Positions 46,582 to 60,907 of a stretch of DNA of 64,000 nt are shown here, in pieces. Positions within the stretch are counted from its first letter, which is position 1. Each line of letters begins with the position of its first letter. The notes under the pieces are model-generated. The model did no database searches. It was not told the DNA's origin and was given only the letters and a program-made list of their open reading frames with translations. Source of the DNA: Tenodera sinensis. Taxonomy: Eukaryota > Arthropoda > Insecta > Mantodea > Mantidae. Where the stretch lies: the NCBI GenBank assembly GCA_030765045.1, contig CM060963.1, forward strand, positions 98,549,854 through 98,613,853. Direction: 5' to 3'. The position numbers and the translations under genes are program-made.

Positions 46582-48224
46582 TAAGAATGAAAAATAAAGA
46601 TGTTTATACTCGTATTCAATGGACTGCTTCATACGAAGTAAGCTCCATTTATGACCGGCACTTAACGCACGCTCAATACTCAGGAGAACAAAGTAGCTGG
46701 CTAATTTAATTTGCATTATGGGCATTTGCCGTTCCTGTTTAACACATTCATTCACAAATATAATTAATACAGTAATCCGCTTTAAAGGCGTGTTACCCGA
46801 AATGTCTACCTTGCATTATCTGTACTGCCCACCATTCTCCATGTTATTACTGATGATGGGGGAAGAAACTTTCCATTGGCTTGTGTTTGAATGAAGTCCC
46901 GAAAAATCATCCCCAGGAAGATATGCGCTAAATAAGCTGAAGGGAAACTGGTACTATGGTACTCTGAGCAACAAACTAACAAATATAATATGCTGCAAAT
47001 GTCATAAATTCTGAATGGAACTTCTTGAAATTTTTACAGCATATGCATAAAATACAGGGAAGTGTTTTGCTAGCATATTAATGATCCTAACTTGATTATC
47101 TGATTTTATAAAAAATATTAAACTTTAAAAAGATACATGAAAATTTTGTTAAAAACATGCATCAATTTAGGAACAGTTTTTCAGCAACTTTTTTCAGTAT
47201 AAAACCACAAATTTTCAAGCATATTGCAATTATGTTTATCTACATTTGCCAGCACTTTCAATTAGTTGTTACAAAAAAATAACCTTAAGAAAATTTAGTT
47301 TGAAAAATGACAACAGTATTCTAAGTCACATTAATCATTTGTATCATCTTTCCTGGAACCATTTTTCACTTTCAGCAAGGAAGATTTGCAGTATTTACAC
47401 AAAGTACCCTTATAAATAAAATTAGATATACCAAAATACCAAATACCAAAGCCTAAAAATATAAATTTTGATCATATTGAGTACCATGTTCCCTGAAGGA
47501 TTCTTAGTAACGACCAGCATCTTGTAATCAAAAGAAAAGAAATAAAACCGAAACTTTCTGCTTTAGTCTCTATTTTACATTGTGGAATACTTCAAAATAA
47601 AACCGGATAATACTTCAGAGAAGTAACGAATGCAAATTACGTAAACTTTTTATGTCCTAACACGTAGTATTTTACATTTTCTGAATCAATGCGCAAAGAA
47701 GTAGGGTTAGGTAACTAACCTCCCAACGTGATTCCTTGAAGCGTGCTTCTCTCTGCAATTTAAAATAATTGTTACTTATATTACGTTTACATATTACTAT
47801 GATTTGAGTCCCATCCCACTCTCAATATGATCCGCGTTTACGTGTTGAACTCAATCAGAAATGAGATCGATTTGGATACGCAAGGCTCAAGCATAAATAA
47901 TTCAAGCTTTTTTGGTGGTTTATGTTGGAGAACCTGTAAAATATATTTACGTATTTTAACAGGGTTTTGAAGTTAGTGAATGTTTTTGAGAATATATTGC
48001 GGGATTATAGAAACAATAAAAGCTGTTTGTTGTGTTCTATTACACCACTTTTGCTAGGTAAACAAAATGACGAGCATTCAGCGTGTTACAAGTACAGTAG
48101 AAGTTAGAATCTTTGGCGGATTCAAATCGAATTGAAGCCGGTAGGTGTTTCCATGCAACACAATTTCGATCCGATCCCACTTCTAAGACAATTGGATCCA
48201 AAGATTCAGTTTGATCTGAATACA
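46582..48224. other. 1.6 kb without recognised features
   Basis: AT-rich. No coding or repeat signal strong enough to report. Confidence 0.4.
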
Positions 48225-48288
48225 CGTTTCCATGCAGTATTCAATCCGGAATGAGAAATCAAATTAATTTGAATTCCGCATGGAAACG
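48225..48288. repeat. inverted repeat, possible MITE end
   Basis: CGTTTCCATGC (48225-48235) is matched by its perfect complement GCATGGAAACG (48278-48288), with an additional internal ATTCAA/TTTGAAT pairing. A related TTTCCATGCA occurs at 48150-48159. Probably part of a short non-autonomous DNA element. Confidence 0.5.
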
Positions 48289-48298
48289 TAATAGGGGA

Positions 48299-48553
48299 GC
48301 CCGCCTCTTTAGCGTGGTGGTAGCGTGTCTGTCGTGTCTGTCTGACGTCCAAGAGGGCCGAGTTCAAATCTCGCTTAGGGTGAGTTATCCGGATAATGCT
48401 TTCACCGTGGTTTTCCTTGTCCTGAGAAGACGAATATCGGGTAAAAGCTCCATGCACCTCAGGCTCATTTGAGCATCACTTCACCCATGTCATTCATCAC
48501 CGTCCGATATGACACCAATAAATGCTTCAGGTTGGAGGACATTAATAAAAAAA
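48299..48553 (+). mobile_element. tRNA-derived SINE, family S2, with perfect target duplication
   Basis: The head is GCCTCTTTAGCGTGGTGGTA with an A-box, then a B-box-like GAGTTCAAATCTC. The body ends with an A-rich tail (AATAAAAAAA). It is bounded by a perfect 11-bp duplication GTAATAGGGGA (48288-48298 and 48554-48564). Related copies lie at 56420-56640 and 60908-61143. Confidence 0.92.
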
Positions 48554-48675
48554 GTAATAGGGGATTGAAATTTGGATACAATGATTGTTGTAGGTGTTAA
48601 ATGGGTAATCGATTCAGTAAATGATTGTTATTAATTATTGTATTTGCTTTATATCAGTCAACATACTTTAATATA

Positions 48676-48732
48676 AGGGCTCTAATGACCTAGCTGTCGA
48701 CGGGCCCTTGAAACCCTAATCACTCACTCACT
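48676..48732 (-). mobile_element. micro-insertion M1, 57 bp, perfect 12-bp duplication
   Basis: This 57-bp sequence is flanked by TACTTTAATATA at 48664-48675 and 48733-48744. The family reads GGGCYCTAATGACCTAG, then GTCGACGGGCCC, then a CCCTAATCACTCACTCAC-type tail on this strand relation. Its partners are 52462-52515 and 59412-59467, which lie in the opposite orientation. Confidence 0.9.
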
Positions 48733-48744
48733 TACTTTAATATA

Positions 48745-50172
48745 TTCAGGAACTTGACGTATTGCAAAATTATGAGTACCGTTTGTGAATAAACAAGAGT
48801 TAAAGGGTAATTTATCACTAGAAACTCTATTAAAAGCATAATCAACTCTGCCATAAACCCTCTAGTATTAATGACTACAGACCCAAAATAGATTTCAATG
48901 GAATATCTTTATAAATACACTTAACTGGTAAATAATAATTGATGCTCCTATACATAGCTGGACTTCAAACTGTAGTAATAACATAAGGAGAAGACGCATA
49001 GGATAGTACCGTAAGCCATTAAAGCTAGTTCACGATTGAAAATCTCTGTTACTTGTTATTTTTTTAAATTTTAGGGAGGGTATTTCATAATCATTTCACC
49101 AAAATTCAACCCCATTTGATAATATGAATATCAGAGCATAATTTGGGGCATCAATTGCTAAGAAGTTAGGTTTCTAGTGACTTGCAGCCCAAAGATGTAC
49201 AGAAGGGGAGTTAAAATGTTTAAAAGTTGGTTTACTGAAGGTGGAAGAAGATTAAATATCATGCCCATATTTGCGAGTTCCCTTCTAATTCCGTTGACCA
49301 TTGTTAAAACAAGTACTGCCTGAATGATTTCGGCGAAATATATATACTTAGGGTTTACAAGAAATGATAAGCAACTCTGCAACTTTTAAAAAATTCTCCT
49401 ATACTTATTTTCAACACCTGATAAATCACATCTTGACACTTGAGTGTTTTATTATAGCTTCCCAGCAAAAATTGTACTCCTACGCTACAGGTCTCAAACC
49501 TTCAATATATTTAGCTCCTTAAGGAGAAATTTGCATTGTTTATCTCAACTGGTCAAGATATGGTAAATTTATATTTAAGTACTTAGAAAAATCATGGCAA
49601 AGATTAATCCGGCACTTCACTTCAATCACATATTATGTCCAGATTCTTAAAACAATACTTACCCTTCAATTTTAACCCCTTGGATAAAAAACTACACCAC
49701 TCGGTTAATTGGATGAGCTATGAGGCTCAGGTAAAATTATAGGCTACCTAACTAGTTAAAAAAAAATAACCGTATTCTAGAGCTGTCCATCGTACGAGTT
49801 TCGGTTATTAGTTTATACCATTCATGTATTCGAACACATATGAGCTCGTGCATACCGTCGTGTTCAGTATACTGACTTCCAGCGATCCCCTCTCTCAGTC
49901 CATTTCGTATGGTACACCAAATGAGTTGATGTACCAATTATTGTTCGAGGGCCGAGTTCACTAGACGAAGGGGAGAGCTCACTCTCTTTTCATTAGTGTT
50001 GTTGCCGCAGCCGGAGTTGGATTCCTGTATACTGTAAAGTAATTTAAAGGAAAATGTTTTCTTAAAGTTAACTGGAGTTTAGCAGTTATAACGAACTGGA
50101 AGAAACGATGTACAGAAACGATTCGGGACTATTGCAGAACAAATGACACTACTACCATCACTACAACTTGTA
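48745..50172. other. 1.4 kb without recognised features
   Basis: AT-rich. Open frames are short and unsupported. Confidence 0.4.
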
Positions 50173-51669
<1,497 letters not shown>

Positions 51670-51983
51670 CCTTAAATTTTTACTTTATTATTTACAGTAA
51701 GAGAGAAGGTATTGTATTGCACCCAAAATTTGATACCGAGAGTTCACCACAAATGTTTTGAGACTCCCTGAATTAAAACAAAGAAAACAACACTCTCTAC
51801 TGCGTATAGTAAGTAAGGGAAGTACCTACTGTATTCGATCAAAACTTTCAATGTCGGGATTTCACCGGAAATATACGTTTTGAGGCCCTCTAAACTAAAA
51901 AAAATGTATGTTTAAAAAAAGGTCCGCGTGTGTGTATAGGTATGTGAGTGACTGAGTGTGTATGTGAATGAGTGAGTGTGTGC

Positions 51984-52020
<37 letters not shown>

Positions 52021-52900
52021 TTTTTTTTCTGCCTGTCTCTTAACAGCGAACGAAAAGTAGGTTGGTATTTAAGTTTAATATCTTTTAAGGACACGAAGAT
52101 TTTGAAGAAAATTGCTACACCCTAAACTATCCTTTACATGGAAATGTTTTCGAAAATTTTGATTTTCTCAAAAATGGTTCTAACGATTTTGATTAAACAA
52201 CCACATATTTCGGATATTTTTATGGCAAACGAAATATATATTTTGAATTTTCTGGCTATAGACCGTGTAGTGCTGTTTACTCTTGATAACTTTTGCATAG
52301 CTGGTAGACCGTAAGAGATAGACCAAATCTTACTATACAAAAACGTAGATCTCGTTAAAACATACAATTTATGCCTAAATGCCGTTTTTTAGTGAACTAT
52401 TTCGGAGATATTCCTTGTTATTTGTGTAAGTTTTGGGATACTTAAACTTTCTTCAAATGGAGTGAGTGAGTGTATGGGGTTTATCGACCGTCGACAACGA
52501 GTTCACATGGGCCCATTCAAATGGAAGATCGTTACCCATTTTTTATATTTTAGCCGTGCAACGAGAATGGAATCTTAAAGCTTTAAAAGATTTCACTATC
52601 GCTCAAAGCCTACGGTATTCCCATATTTCCCTTGCACCGACAAGGAAATAAGCAATAAGATAATTTCTGCAAATGTTTATCTCAACTAATACTAAGATAT
52701 AGGAGTGTTTGTAAGAATGGTTAGTACAAGAGTACAGAAAGTCATGTGAGTTCAACACATAAGATTTTTAGAAGAGGATACGTGTGTATGAGTGAGTGTG
52801 AGTGGGTGTGTACGTGTGGGAGGATAGGTGGGTGTGAACAGCATAACTCCAAAATGAATAGTCGGTTAAACACCAAGCTTGAAGCAACGAAATAATCTAC
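51670..52900 (+). repeat. non-coding repeat R1, array of one full and two partial units
   Basis: A 5' fragment (about 51670-51797) is followed by a complete unit (about 51798-52770) with an expanded TG/GTGA patch at 51930-52030, then a partial unit (about 52771-52900). All are head to tail. Micro-insertion M2 lies inside at 52462-52515. Confidence 0.8.
52462..52515 (+). mobile_element. micro-insertion M2, 54 bp, perfect 10-bp duplication
   Basis: Flanked by TTCAAATGGA at 52452-52461 and 52516-52525. Because it lies within R1, other R1 copies serve as empty sites: without the insertion the R1 text reads on normally. Confidence 0.9.
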
Positions 52901-54265
52901 TTTAGTAGTTCATTCCATTCACAGAACTTGTCCCCCGTGTAATATTAATTCACGAAATCTTTAGAGCTTGCTTACATTCAAATTCAGTGACCATGGCTTA
53001 ATTACGTCTGTTTACAGCCTCCTTGCTGCGTGCAAATACACACTGAATGTTAGTTGAAAATAAAAAGAAGTGTATCTCATTTGCATTCCTTTCCCTAATC
53101 GGAAGAGAAGCATTCTAAGGCTTGCTCTGAATTGTTCTACCCACCAGCTTTCCAGCTTCACTTTATGTGTTCACAAATTCCTTAAGTTTTGAATACATAA
53201 GATTTCGAAGTCTTCCCAGCATTGCTCCGAAATTAAGAACTTCATTTATGAACAGCTATAGCTTAAACCATCATTTTGTTAGTGGAATGTGGAATATAAT
53301 TTGGGGAAAATCTAGCTACCTTCAGGTTTGGTAAATATCTTCCAAGAGCAAACGTACCTACTCTTGCTTTAAGCTTCCTGAAACCATCCACAGCACGCTT
53401 ACAGAGAATTCTGGTTGGGATTTACCCTTGCCGATCTGGGTGAACATTAGTGTACGCATGGTTTTGAGTTCGAAGTTGAAAAATTTGACCTCGATTTCTT
53501 GAAATGCATAATACTTTGAACGTTACTGCGCATCGAATAACTAAAAATAGACATATTTCTCATTAACCCCTAATATACTGGAGCAGCCAAGTTCTAAAGC
53601 CTGAGTTATCAGCTCTCGAACGGTACCTCCGATGACCCGAAATTCTTAAGTTGAATGTTTAAATACTGCAACGAACACCGCGGTAGGGTAAGCAATCGTA
53701 AAGTGTGGAAAGCTAATGCAGGTCAAGTGTCCATACCATCAGAATAGTGACGAAGCAGGCAGAGGCTTTATTAACGCGGGCAATCTACATCCCCTGGTCT
53801 GTTACGTGTTAGGCCTGTTACATGTTAGGTCTGTTACGTCTGTCACGTCTGTTACGTCGATTGGCTCTGTCTCTGAGAACTGATCAGGTCACGTCTCACC
53901 TATATGTTGGTCTGACCCACCGCTACAATGTCTGCCGTTGACAAAGAAGTCTGTGTGATCTTAAGACTCTGGCCCGGGGCTTCGGTCATCCGAACTCGCT
54001 GGCTCCATAAAATGGCTAGTCCAACCGATCCTCAGGGTTAGTATGATTTTTTAGCCTCAGATGGTTACCAAAACCTCTCTACCCGAGGGCCTCTTCACCT
54101 CTGAGCTTACATCCCCTGTCTTCGGGTCTCTCCCCGAGATAGGTCCGTTGCAATACAAAGGATTCCCAAATTCTTGGATTTTCAAACTCTTTAATATTCA
54201 AGGTTTTTTTATGAAATTAAACACTTACACAACTCCATCAATTTGTCGTTAGAATACTGTTGTTG

Positions 54266-54298
<33 letters not shown>

Positions 54299-55039
54299 AC
54301 ATTTCATAGCTTCAGATTTTCCAAAAGTCTTCCGAAGGTAGAGAAATTCCCAAACTTAATATTCTGGGACATCTGAAAGGAGACTTCCGGGAAGGTAGTT
54401 ACTGGCACTCATGTGGAGGAATTTTGGTATACTATATTCATTTAAAGCCCCTGGGTCATGAATGTGTATGCTCCTGGGAATTCGTTATTGTTTTAACGTT
54501 GTGATGATTCGGAACTTAGGAAAATCGATATAATTTGCCTCATAAATCTTCAATGAAGCTTAAATGCTAGGTATTACCGCTATATATTGTCTGGGATACC
54601 ACATTCGTTTACTGAAACCAAAGACAAATTACTTTACAACACGCGAAATGTCAGTCCCGGTAGGAAAATGTACTAATCTAAAGTCTGTTCGATTTATTCA
54701 TCATATATTTCATTACTGTGCAGAATAATTCTACCAATGAAACCCACTGCTACAGTTGACTCCTCTAAGAAGCATTTATGTAATTCCATAGTGCGATGGC
54801 TTCGAAAATCACATTTATGCGCAATCAAAATATTTTATTGAACCAACAGACATCACCTTCATTTCATCACATAACTGTGATGGTACATATAGTAGGATAC
54901 TTCTAGAGAGATAAGCATGTAAAACATTATTCCCGAGTCATAGGGCCACGTATACAACCTTGAACATTTTCCCCGAATGGAGGGAAAGCAGTATTCGGGA
55001 TAATCCTGGTTTGTGGTAATCCATGATGAGAGGAGATTT
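52901..55039. other. spacer with short degenerate tandem repeats and a T-run
   Basis: Around 53798-53870 a CTGTTACGTGTTAGG-type motif recurs several times in degenerate form. A T-run of about 30 lies at 54261-54291. No gene was recognised. Confidence 0.4.
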
Positions 55040-55330
55040 TCGACTGTATTCTTTTTCACTTCTAAGCACGCTTTAAATATAGGGATTTTATTTTCACTAT
55101 CTTCAAAATAGGGCATGGATTTCTTTTTGCATAAGTTCAATCACCTGAAGCGATTCTTTAGTTTGAAACTTTTCGTTATTACTTATTTTCTTAAAAATGA
55201 CTATACCGATTTTTATTGAAGTATCATGTCTGACATGACACAAATAATAAAATGCAGTAATTCAATTTTCTATGAGTATTTCGTAGGGTCTACTATAATT
55301 TGGATTATATGTCTATATATATATATATTT
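55040..55330 (+). repeat. non-coding repeat R1, diverged partial unit
   Basis: 'cttaaaaatgactataccga' followed by 'tttattgaagtatcatg' and the 'tcaattttctatgagtattt' region align loosely with the middle of R1. It precedes the next unit in the same orientation. Confidence 0.45.
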
Positions 55331-55369
55331 TTTTTTTCAAATGGGAGTCCATATTACGGAACAAGGGCA

Positions 55370-56415
55370 AGTTTGCAATTTTTACTTTCTCTACTATGAT
55401 TAGTAAGTAGTAGTAGTCTTGCATTTCACCCAAAAATTCGATGTCGAGATTTTAGCGGAAATATGTTTTGGGGCCACCTGAATCCAAAACAGCATTTTTA
55501 GTAAAAAGGTCCATATGTGTGTGTGTGTGTGGGGGGGGGGGGGGGGACAGAATAACTCAAAAACGAAAAGTCGATTAAAAACCAGAGTTGGTATTTCAGT
55601 TTAATATGTTTTAAAGATACGACACGAAAATTTTGATTTTCTCAAAAACGGCTCTAACGATTTTGATTAAAATGTCATATGCATGAGATATTTTTATGCC
55701 AAATGAAATGTAGGTATATTTTGAATTTTTTGGCGATAGCCTGTGCAGTCCTGTTTACTCTGGATGATTTTTGTATAACTGTAAACCACAAGAGATAGAC
55801 CAAGTCTTACTATACAAAAAAATGTATATCTCATTAAAAACACACAATTTATGTTTAAATGAATTTTTTGTGGAGTGAACCATTTCGTAGATATTCCTTG
55901 TTATTTGCATGTTTTGGAATACTTAAACTTTTGAGAAATGGAAGTTCGTTATTCATTTTTTGTCGTCTGAGTGCCTCAGTTGGTTAGACACTAGCCCAAC
56001 GATCCCAAGGTAGCGGGTTCAAATCTGGCCCAGACCGATGGTTCTTAAGTGTGCTTAAAAACGTCAGTAGATTTACTGGCATGCAAAAGAACTGCGGGAC
56101 AAAATTCCGGTACACCGGCGACGCTGATGTGATCCTGGCAATTAACAGCGTCGTTAAATAGCAAAATATTTAATTATTCATTTTTGTATATCTTAGCCGT
56201 GCAACGAGAACGGAATCTCAAAGCTTTAAAAGATGTGACTATTGCTCAAAGCCTGCTTTATTCCCATATTCCCCCTGCACCTACAAGGAAATAATAAGAT
56301 AATTTCTGCAAATGTTTATCTAACTAACACGAAGGTATAGGAATAAGTATTTGTAAAAATGGTTAGTGCGAAAGTAGTTAAAAGTCATGTGAGTGCAACA
56401 CATCAGATTTTTAAG
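55370..56415 (+). repeat. non-coding repeat R1, near complete, with nested SINE
   Basis: It begins TTTTTACTTTCTCTACTA and ends TCATGTGAGTGCAACACATC and GATTTTTA. The internal microsatellite is (GT)n plus a G-run (55517-55545). Interrupted by a SINE at 55961-56173. Confidence 0.85.
55961..56173 (+). mobile_element. tRNA-derived SINE, family S1, perfect 12-bp duplication
   Basis: TTATTCATTTTT occurs at 55949-55960 and 56174-56185. The head has GCCTCAGTTGGTTAGACAC and GGGTTCAAATC (B-box). The tail is 'gcgtcgttaaatagcaaaat'. Inserted in an R1 unit, so other R1 copies are the empty site. Confidence 0.93.
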
Positions 56416-56419
56416 TAAC

Positions 56420-56640
56420 GTCCATTAACCGTGTAGGTCCTACCGGATGATGAATGAAACGAGTGAAATGACACTCAAACTGGCGATTCAATAGAACTTA
56501 GAAGTTACCCGACATTTGTCCGCTCAGGATAAAGGAAAACCCATTATCCCAGATAACTCATCCTAACCGAGATGCTAACTCGCGATCTCTTGAATTTGTT
56601 GGAAACACGCTAGCCCTACACCACAGAGAAGGGCATGCCA
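56420..56640 (-). mobile_element. tRNA-derived SINE, family S2, diverged
   Basis: The minus-strand reading shares 'ggtgtagggctagcgtgttt'-like head text, 'ggatgagttatctgggataa', 'ttatcctgagcgga' and 'catttcactcgtttcattca' with the 48299 and 60908 copies. Confidence 0.75.
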
Positions 56641-57659
56641 CTCTTCTTTGGCGTTGGCATAGGAAGTTGTCACAACAACTTCTGAATTTGTTCCTACAGC
56701 TTATGACTAAATATTTAAATGCCACTTGCGCATGTGATAACTAAGTATTTATTTCTATGCAAACATGTATCTGAATAACTATGCCTAGAAGAAGTAGTGA
56801 GTTTGCCACATAAGACATCTTACTTTTTAAACTTCTTGTAGAATCATATCTACCGAAAGATATGTGCAAATTCACATCATTTCCGTGTGCAACTTATGCA
56901 ACTAGAAAGAATATCTTGCAAGTGTTTTCATTGTTAAAAAGAGCATCAATCGATGTGGAATCTGCTTTGGAAAGCTTAGGACAAAATACATCAAACATAC
57001 GAGTGAGGTGTATCTTGATAATCTGGGGACAACAACCAGCTAGCTATTAATACTGTTTATCGATACCGTGGATATACCTAGCCGATGGATTATTTACATC
57101 CTCCCGTTTCAATTTTGGACCATTTTTCAAACATCGCGGCAATTTGGCTGCTAGGTCGTTAGAGGTGCAAGATGAGTGTTACCATGGGGTACATGAAGTA
57201 GCGGTCATAAAAGCTCCTAAATGTTTACCTATGCTTGTCAGACTTAATTGGATTATTGACTGAACCCCTATCCAGTGAACTCAGTTTACCTATGCTGTAC
57301 GTGGTGAAAGCGCCTTGTTTGCTTTTCGTGATCAATAGACGCTAAAAAGTGTTTACCGCGAGCAATATATAGCCACAAATTCCCCTCCCTACCACACGCA
57401 GTACATACAATTAATGTTGGCTTAACCAAGTTTAATTTTCACCTTTGCGAATTTCGCTTTTCATGTTTCTGAATTCCCCTATAGTATGGTGCTCCACTTT
57501 CATGTTCCAAGCCATGGTTCAAATACACAGTACTTCAGCTTTAAGTATTTAATAAACCTAGCAAAGTTGGTGGCGTTGAGCTCGCTTGGCTTAGTGACAA
57601 TAGCCGATAATTATTTGAAAGAAGAATCAGTTCGAAAGATTTGAATTTGCCCCAAATTT
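56641..57659. other. 1 kb without recognised features
   Basis: Nothing beyond short open frames. Confidence 0.4.
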
Positions 57660-58505
57660 TATTTTGTCTACCATTTACGTACAGTAAGTAGGTATGTGGA
57701 GATTTCATAAGAAATACACCTTTTGAGGTCCTTGGGTTAAAAAAGCATTTTTTTTAGAAAATCTTAGCGCGCGTGTGTACATGCATGTGTGTATCTATGT
57801 ATTTTTTAGAACAGCAAAACTCAAAGCCAAATTTCACATAAATGCACATTTAATACTTAAATTTAGTTGTTCTAAAGATGGGACGTAAAGATTAAAATAA
57901 GAAAAAAGAAAAACCCAACCCAAATCACTGATATGTAACAATATTTATTTTTTATTTTCTCATAAACGGATCTTACAGTTTTGATTAAAATACTACTTGT
58001 TTAACATACTGAAGGAAAAATAAAATGTCTTATCTTGTATTTTCTGCGAATGGCCAATGAAGCCCTACTCATTCTGAATGACTTCTGTATAACCAGCAAA
58101 CTAACAGAGAAGTAGTTCTCACCAAAAAAGAAAGAGGAAAAAAATTACGCAAGATAAAAAGAAAAAAAAAAAAAAAAAAGGCAGAGTTATTCTGACAATT
58201 TGTTTCAATTTTTGTGACATTAAGCATTCCTGAGATTGGTCTGAACCTCAAACAGTTTATGCTTTTTCAAATGCTAAGTTGTCACTTATTTGTTTTTCGT
58301 GGTCATGCAGAGAGAATCTCCAAAGTAAGCATATTACAAGCCGCTTATTACAGATTGAATTTCAGTCTCCCGTATCCCCCTTGTGCGTGCAAACACATTT
58401 ATCCCGATTGTAGACAAAGTTTAGTAAGCATAAGTTGTAGAACAGAGACAAAAATAAACAGCAGTGGGCAAATAAATTCATGTGAATGTAATGCATAAGA
58501 TTTTA
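57660..58505 (+). repeat. non-coding repeat R1, diverged complete unit
   Basis: Landmarks are 'tagtaagtaggtatgtgg'-type start, TG patch 57770-57800, 'aaacggatcttacagttttg', 'gtataaccagcaaac' and the end 'tcatgtgaatgtaatgcata'. A poly(A) run of 18 lies near 58162-58179. Confidence 0.65.
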
Positions 58506-58529
58506 TTTATTTTCTTTTCAAATTGAAGA

Positions 58530-58850
58530 CACCTTTATTGCATACTTAGTTTCTTTTTAACCTCTTTTCTTTAGACTGTAGGGAGGGTTCAGGAAGCGTG
58601 TTAAGAGTGGATTGGAATGGCTGGTGAATCTGTGAGCGGTCTGACGTAACATTTTGGAGGGTATTGGCTATTAGTTGTATCCGGAGATCCTGGTGATCGT
58701 TGTATTGCAGACATGCCATGGAGCACTTGTCTTGAGCCGGAGGAAAAGATTTTGAACTGTCTGTAGTCTTTTTATATATGAATCAGACGCAGAGCCCCAA
58801 AAGGTGTTCACACGTCCACAGAGGTCGAACCTAGGAGAGAGAAATCATTC
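58530..58850 (-). pseudogene. Jockey-type LINE fragment, ORF2 C-terminus
   Basis: Minus-strand reading gives FWGSASDSYIKRLQTVQNLF, then LRLKTSAPWHVCNTTI, matching the PVWGxAS...LQxVQNxxLR...APWYVxNxxI block at the end of Jockey reverse transcriptases (compare 34715-35068). A frameshift and stops follow. An A-rich 3' tail lies at the low end. 5' truncated. Confidence 0.75.
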
Positions 58851-59398
58851 TTTTGGGAGGCGATGGGTCTCATATAAATACCTACTGTAATTGGCGGCGC
58901 TTATTTATTTTATCTTAATTTCGCTCAGTACAGCAGTAATGTATACTTTCCCTGTTAGTTTATCTAATGCTGATCCAAGTGCTTGACCGAATCGCTTTTT
59001 GGGAAATCTTCAACACAAAGGTGAACGGATTACTCAAGATTACATTGTGATGCAGTCCTGGCACCGGCTAACTTTCCCAATCGCGGAAAACTTACAACAA
59101 TACCAGTCGGACCAGAGGCACCAACGAAGGGAGATCTGCCTACAGAATTTCGTCTCAAGCAAAACATCACGAAAGGTTTCTGGCAACGCTGCAAGATCGA
59201 ATAACTTCGTTGATGAGAAATCATAAAGTCAAGGGACAACTCGGACAACACAAACCCAGAGTCAATGTCAAAAAGACATTACACCATGACTCATGTGGAT
59301 GAGAGCACGAATACAAGAAGTTCGCGAAAGAAGAGACAACACAATCAGATGTGTTGTTCTACGCCAGCCTGTGTACGTATTTAGCTGGCCATCCCTCT
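58851..59398. other. unannotated spacer
   Basis: No recognised feature. Open frames on both strands at 58999-59251 are mutually overlapping and unsupported. Confidence 0.35.
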
Positions 59399-59411
59399 GG
59401 AGATTGTCAAG

Positions 59412-59467
59412 TGAGTGAGTGAGTAGTGGGGTTTACGGGCCCGTCGACAACTAGGTCATTAGGGCCC
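59412..59467 (+). mobile_element. micro-insertion M3, 56 bp, perfect 13-bp duplication
   Basis: Flanked by GGAGATTGTCAAG at 59399-59411 and 59468-59480. It begins TGAGTGAGTGAGT and ends CATTAGGGCCC. This is the clearest copy of the micro-insertion family. Confidence 0.93.
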
Positions 59468-59723
59468 GGAGATTGTCAAGGGTGGGGAAAATGTATCAGA
59501 TTACTGTTTATCTTTGACGTTTGTCTCTTTGTGTCTTGTTCAATCCTTTGTAGTTCATAAGCAACAAAATGGTGTACGATAAGTGGGATTCTTATTCACG
59601 TAAGTAAAACGTAACATGTTTCCTTATGAGTTTCAGTTGTTCTGTGGATACCCAAAGTATTTACTACAGAATTAATAGGACTTTGTACCTGTTTGCCTGC
59701 GCTTCGTTCATTCAGCAGTCGCT

Positions 59724-60122
59724 TCACAAACATATGGCTGTCTCCGGATAAAGGCCCGTGCCTAGTTTTGCTGAAAGTTTCCCATGGCCTCCAGAACGGC
59801 ATTGTGTTTTACCAAATACTACAAATGAATTTTGCACATTCCTGAGAGCACCGCAAAAATAACTATGTCCCGTCACTCCTCCTAACGACACATTCATTGT
59901 CTGGAGTACAGTTGATTGCAACGCGCTTCCATCCAGTAGGAATCGAGTCATGTCTAATTTTAGCCAATCAGAAACATTGGAATATCTTGCCAATGTGGAA
60001 CTGTCATCTATGTTCTGGGATGCAGTCTGTTTACTGAATGATCTGTGTACCTTAGATCCAGTTACTGGATACGGCAACAACTGTGGATTTCGCTTATTAC
60101 GCAATAAACTGTTTATAAGCAT
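59724..60122 (-). CDS. 132-codon open frame of unknown nature
   Basis: This is the longest non-repeat open frame in the last 6 kb. It shows no membrane segment, signal peptide or motif that I recognise, and has a slight Ser/Leu bias. Upstream and downstream splice signals were not established. It may be chance; 132 codons is not exceptional in this amount of sequence. Confidence 0.15.
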   Translation of the reverse strand: MLINSLLRNKRNPQLLPYPVTGSKVHRSFSKQTASQNIDDSSTLARYSNVSDWLKLDMTRFLLDGSALQSTVLQTMNVSLGGVTGHSYFCGALRNVQNSFVVFGKTQCRSGGHGKLSAKLGTGLYPETAICL

Positions 60123-60522
60123 GTTATATGTGCATTACTCTTGTAGACAAGAATGAATGTTGTCTTGATTCACACTGATTTCTGCGATGCAGTGAGAACA
60201 GGACGCGGAACAGAAAGCATTCAACATACGAGAGAACGGGTTGGCGAAGCCGAATCAGTAGTACAGAAACCACAGGGAGAAATCAACACGGCTTTCCCAG
60301 CCACACTGCATTTCGTAGTTTCTAGGACAGTTCATTGCGTCATGATTTCAGTTCACTGGCTGGTGCTACCTTGAAAGTGCTACCAGGCTTATGTTGTGTG
60401 TCGGACCAATATGATAGTTCTGTAAACTCATGGCTAATTAATAGAGCATGGGGAATGGCCACCCCCTCAACCACGACAGAGATGGTGGAGACCGATTTTG
60501 TCGACCTTTCGCGAGGTTAATC

Positions 60523-60907
60523 GTTAAATGCCTGTTTCGAAATGCTCTTTAACATGGATTAGTTCTCGAGATGCCAGCATTTTAATCTTCAAACATTAGC
60601 TATAGATTCCATGTAACGTACTCTTTAATGCAAGAGTATATGCTTTTTAGCTTCTATATAAGGATAACAACAATAGAATAGTTAAGCCGGTGTAGTGTTG
60701 CTTTTCATTTCCGCACCTAGACCTCATAATACCGCTCACAAACCTTAGTAAGTGACACCATACCTGATTGTAATTTAACGAAAAGCCAGCACACACAAGT
60801 AGAAAAGGGGTGTTATGTACAGCCGTGAGCCGACATCGTTTAAACATGAAAATATAAACTAAATTCAAACAGCTTCTCCATTGTACTTTACCAAACAAGC
60901 AAATTAC
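60523..60907. other. unannotated spacer
   Basis: No recognised feature. Confidence 0.35.

Noticed and set aside
54261..54291. T-run as the tail of a minus-strand retroelement
   Set aside because: No element body or flanking duplication could be found on the adjoining side.
59724..60122. Considered as a host gene
   Set aside because: Kept only as a low-confidence open frame; no recognisable domain or signal supports it.
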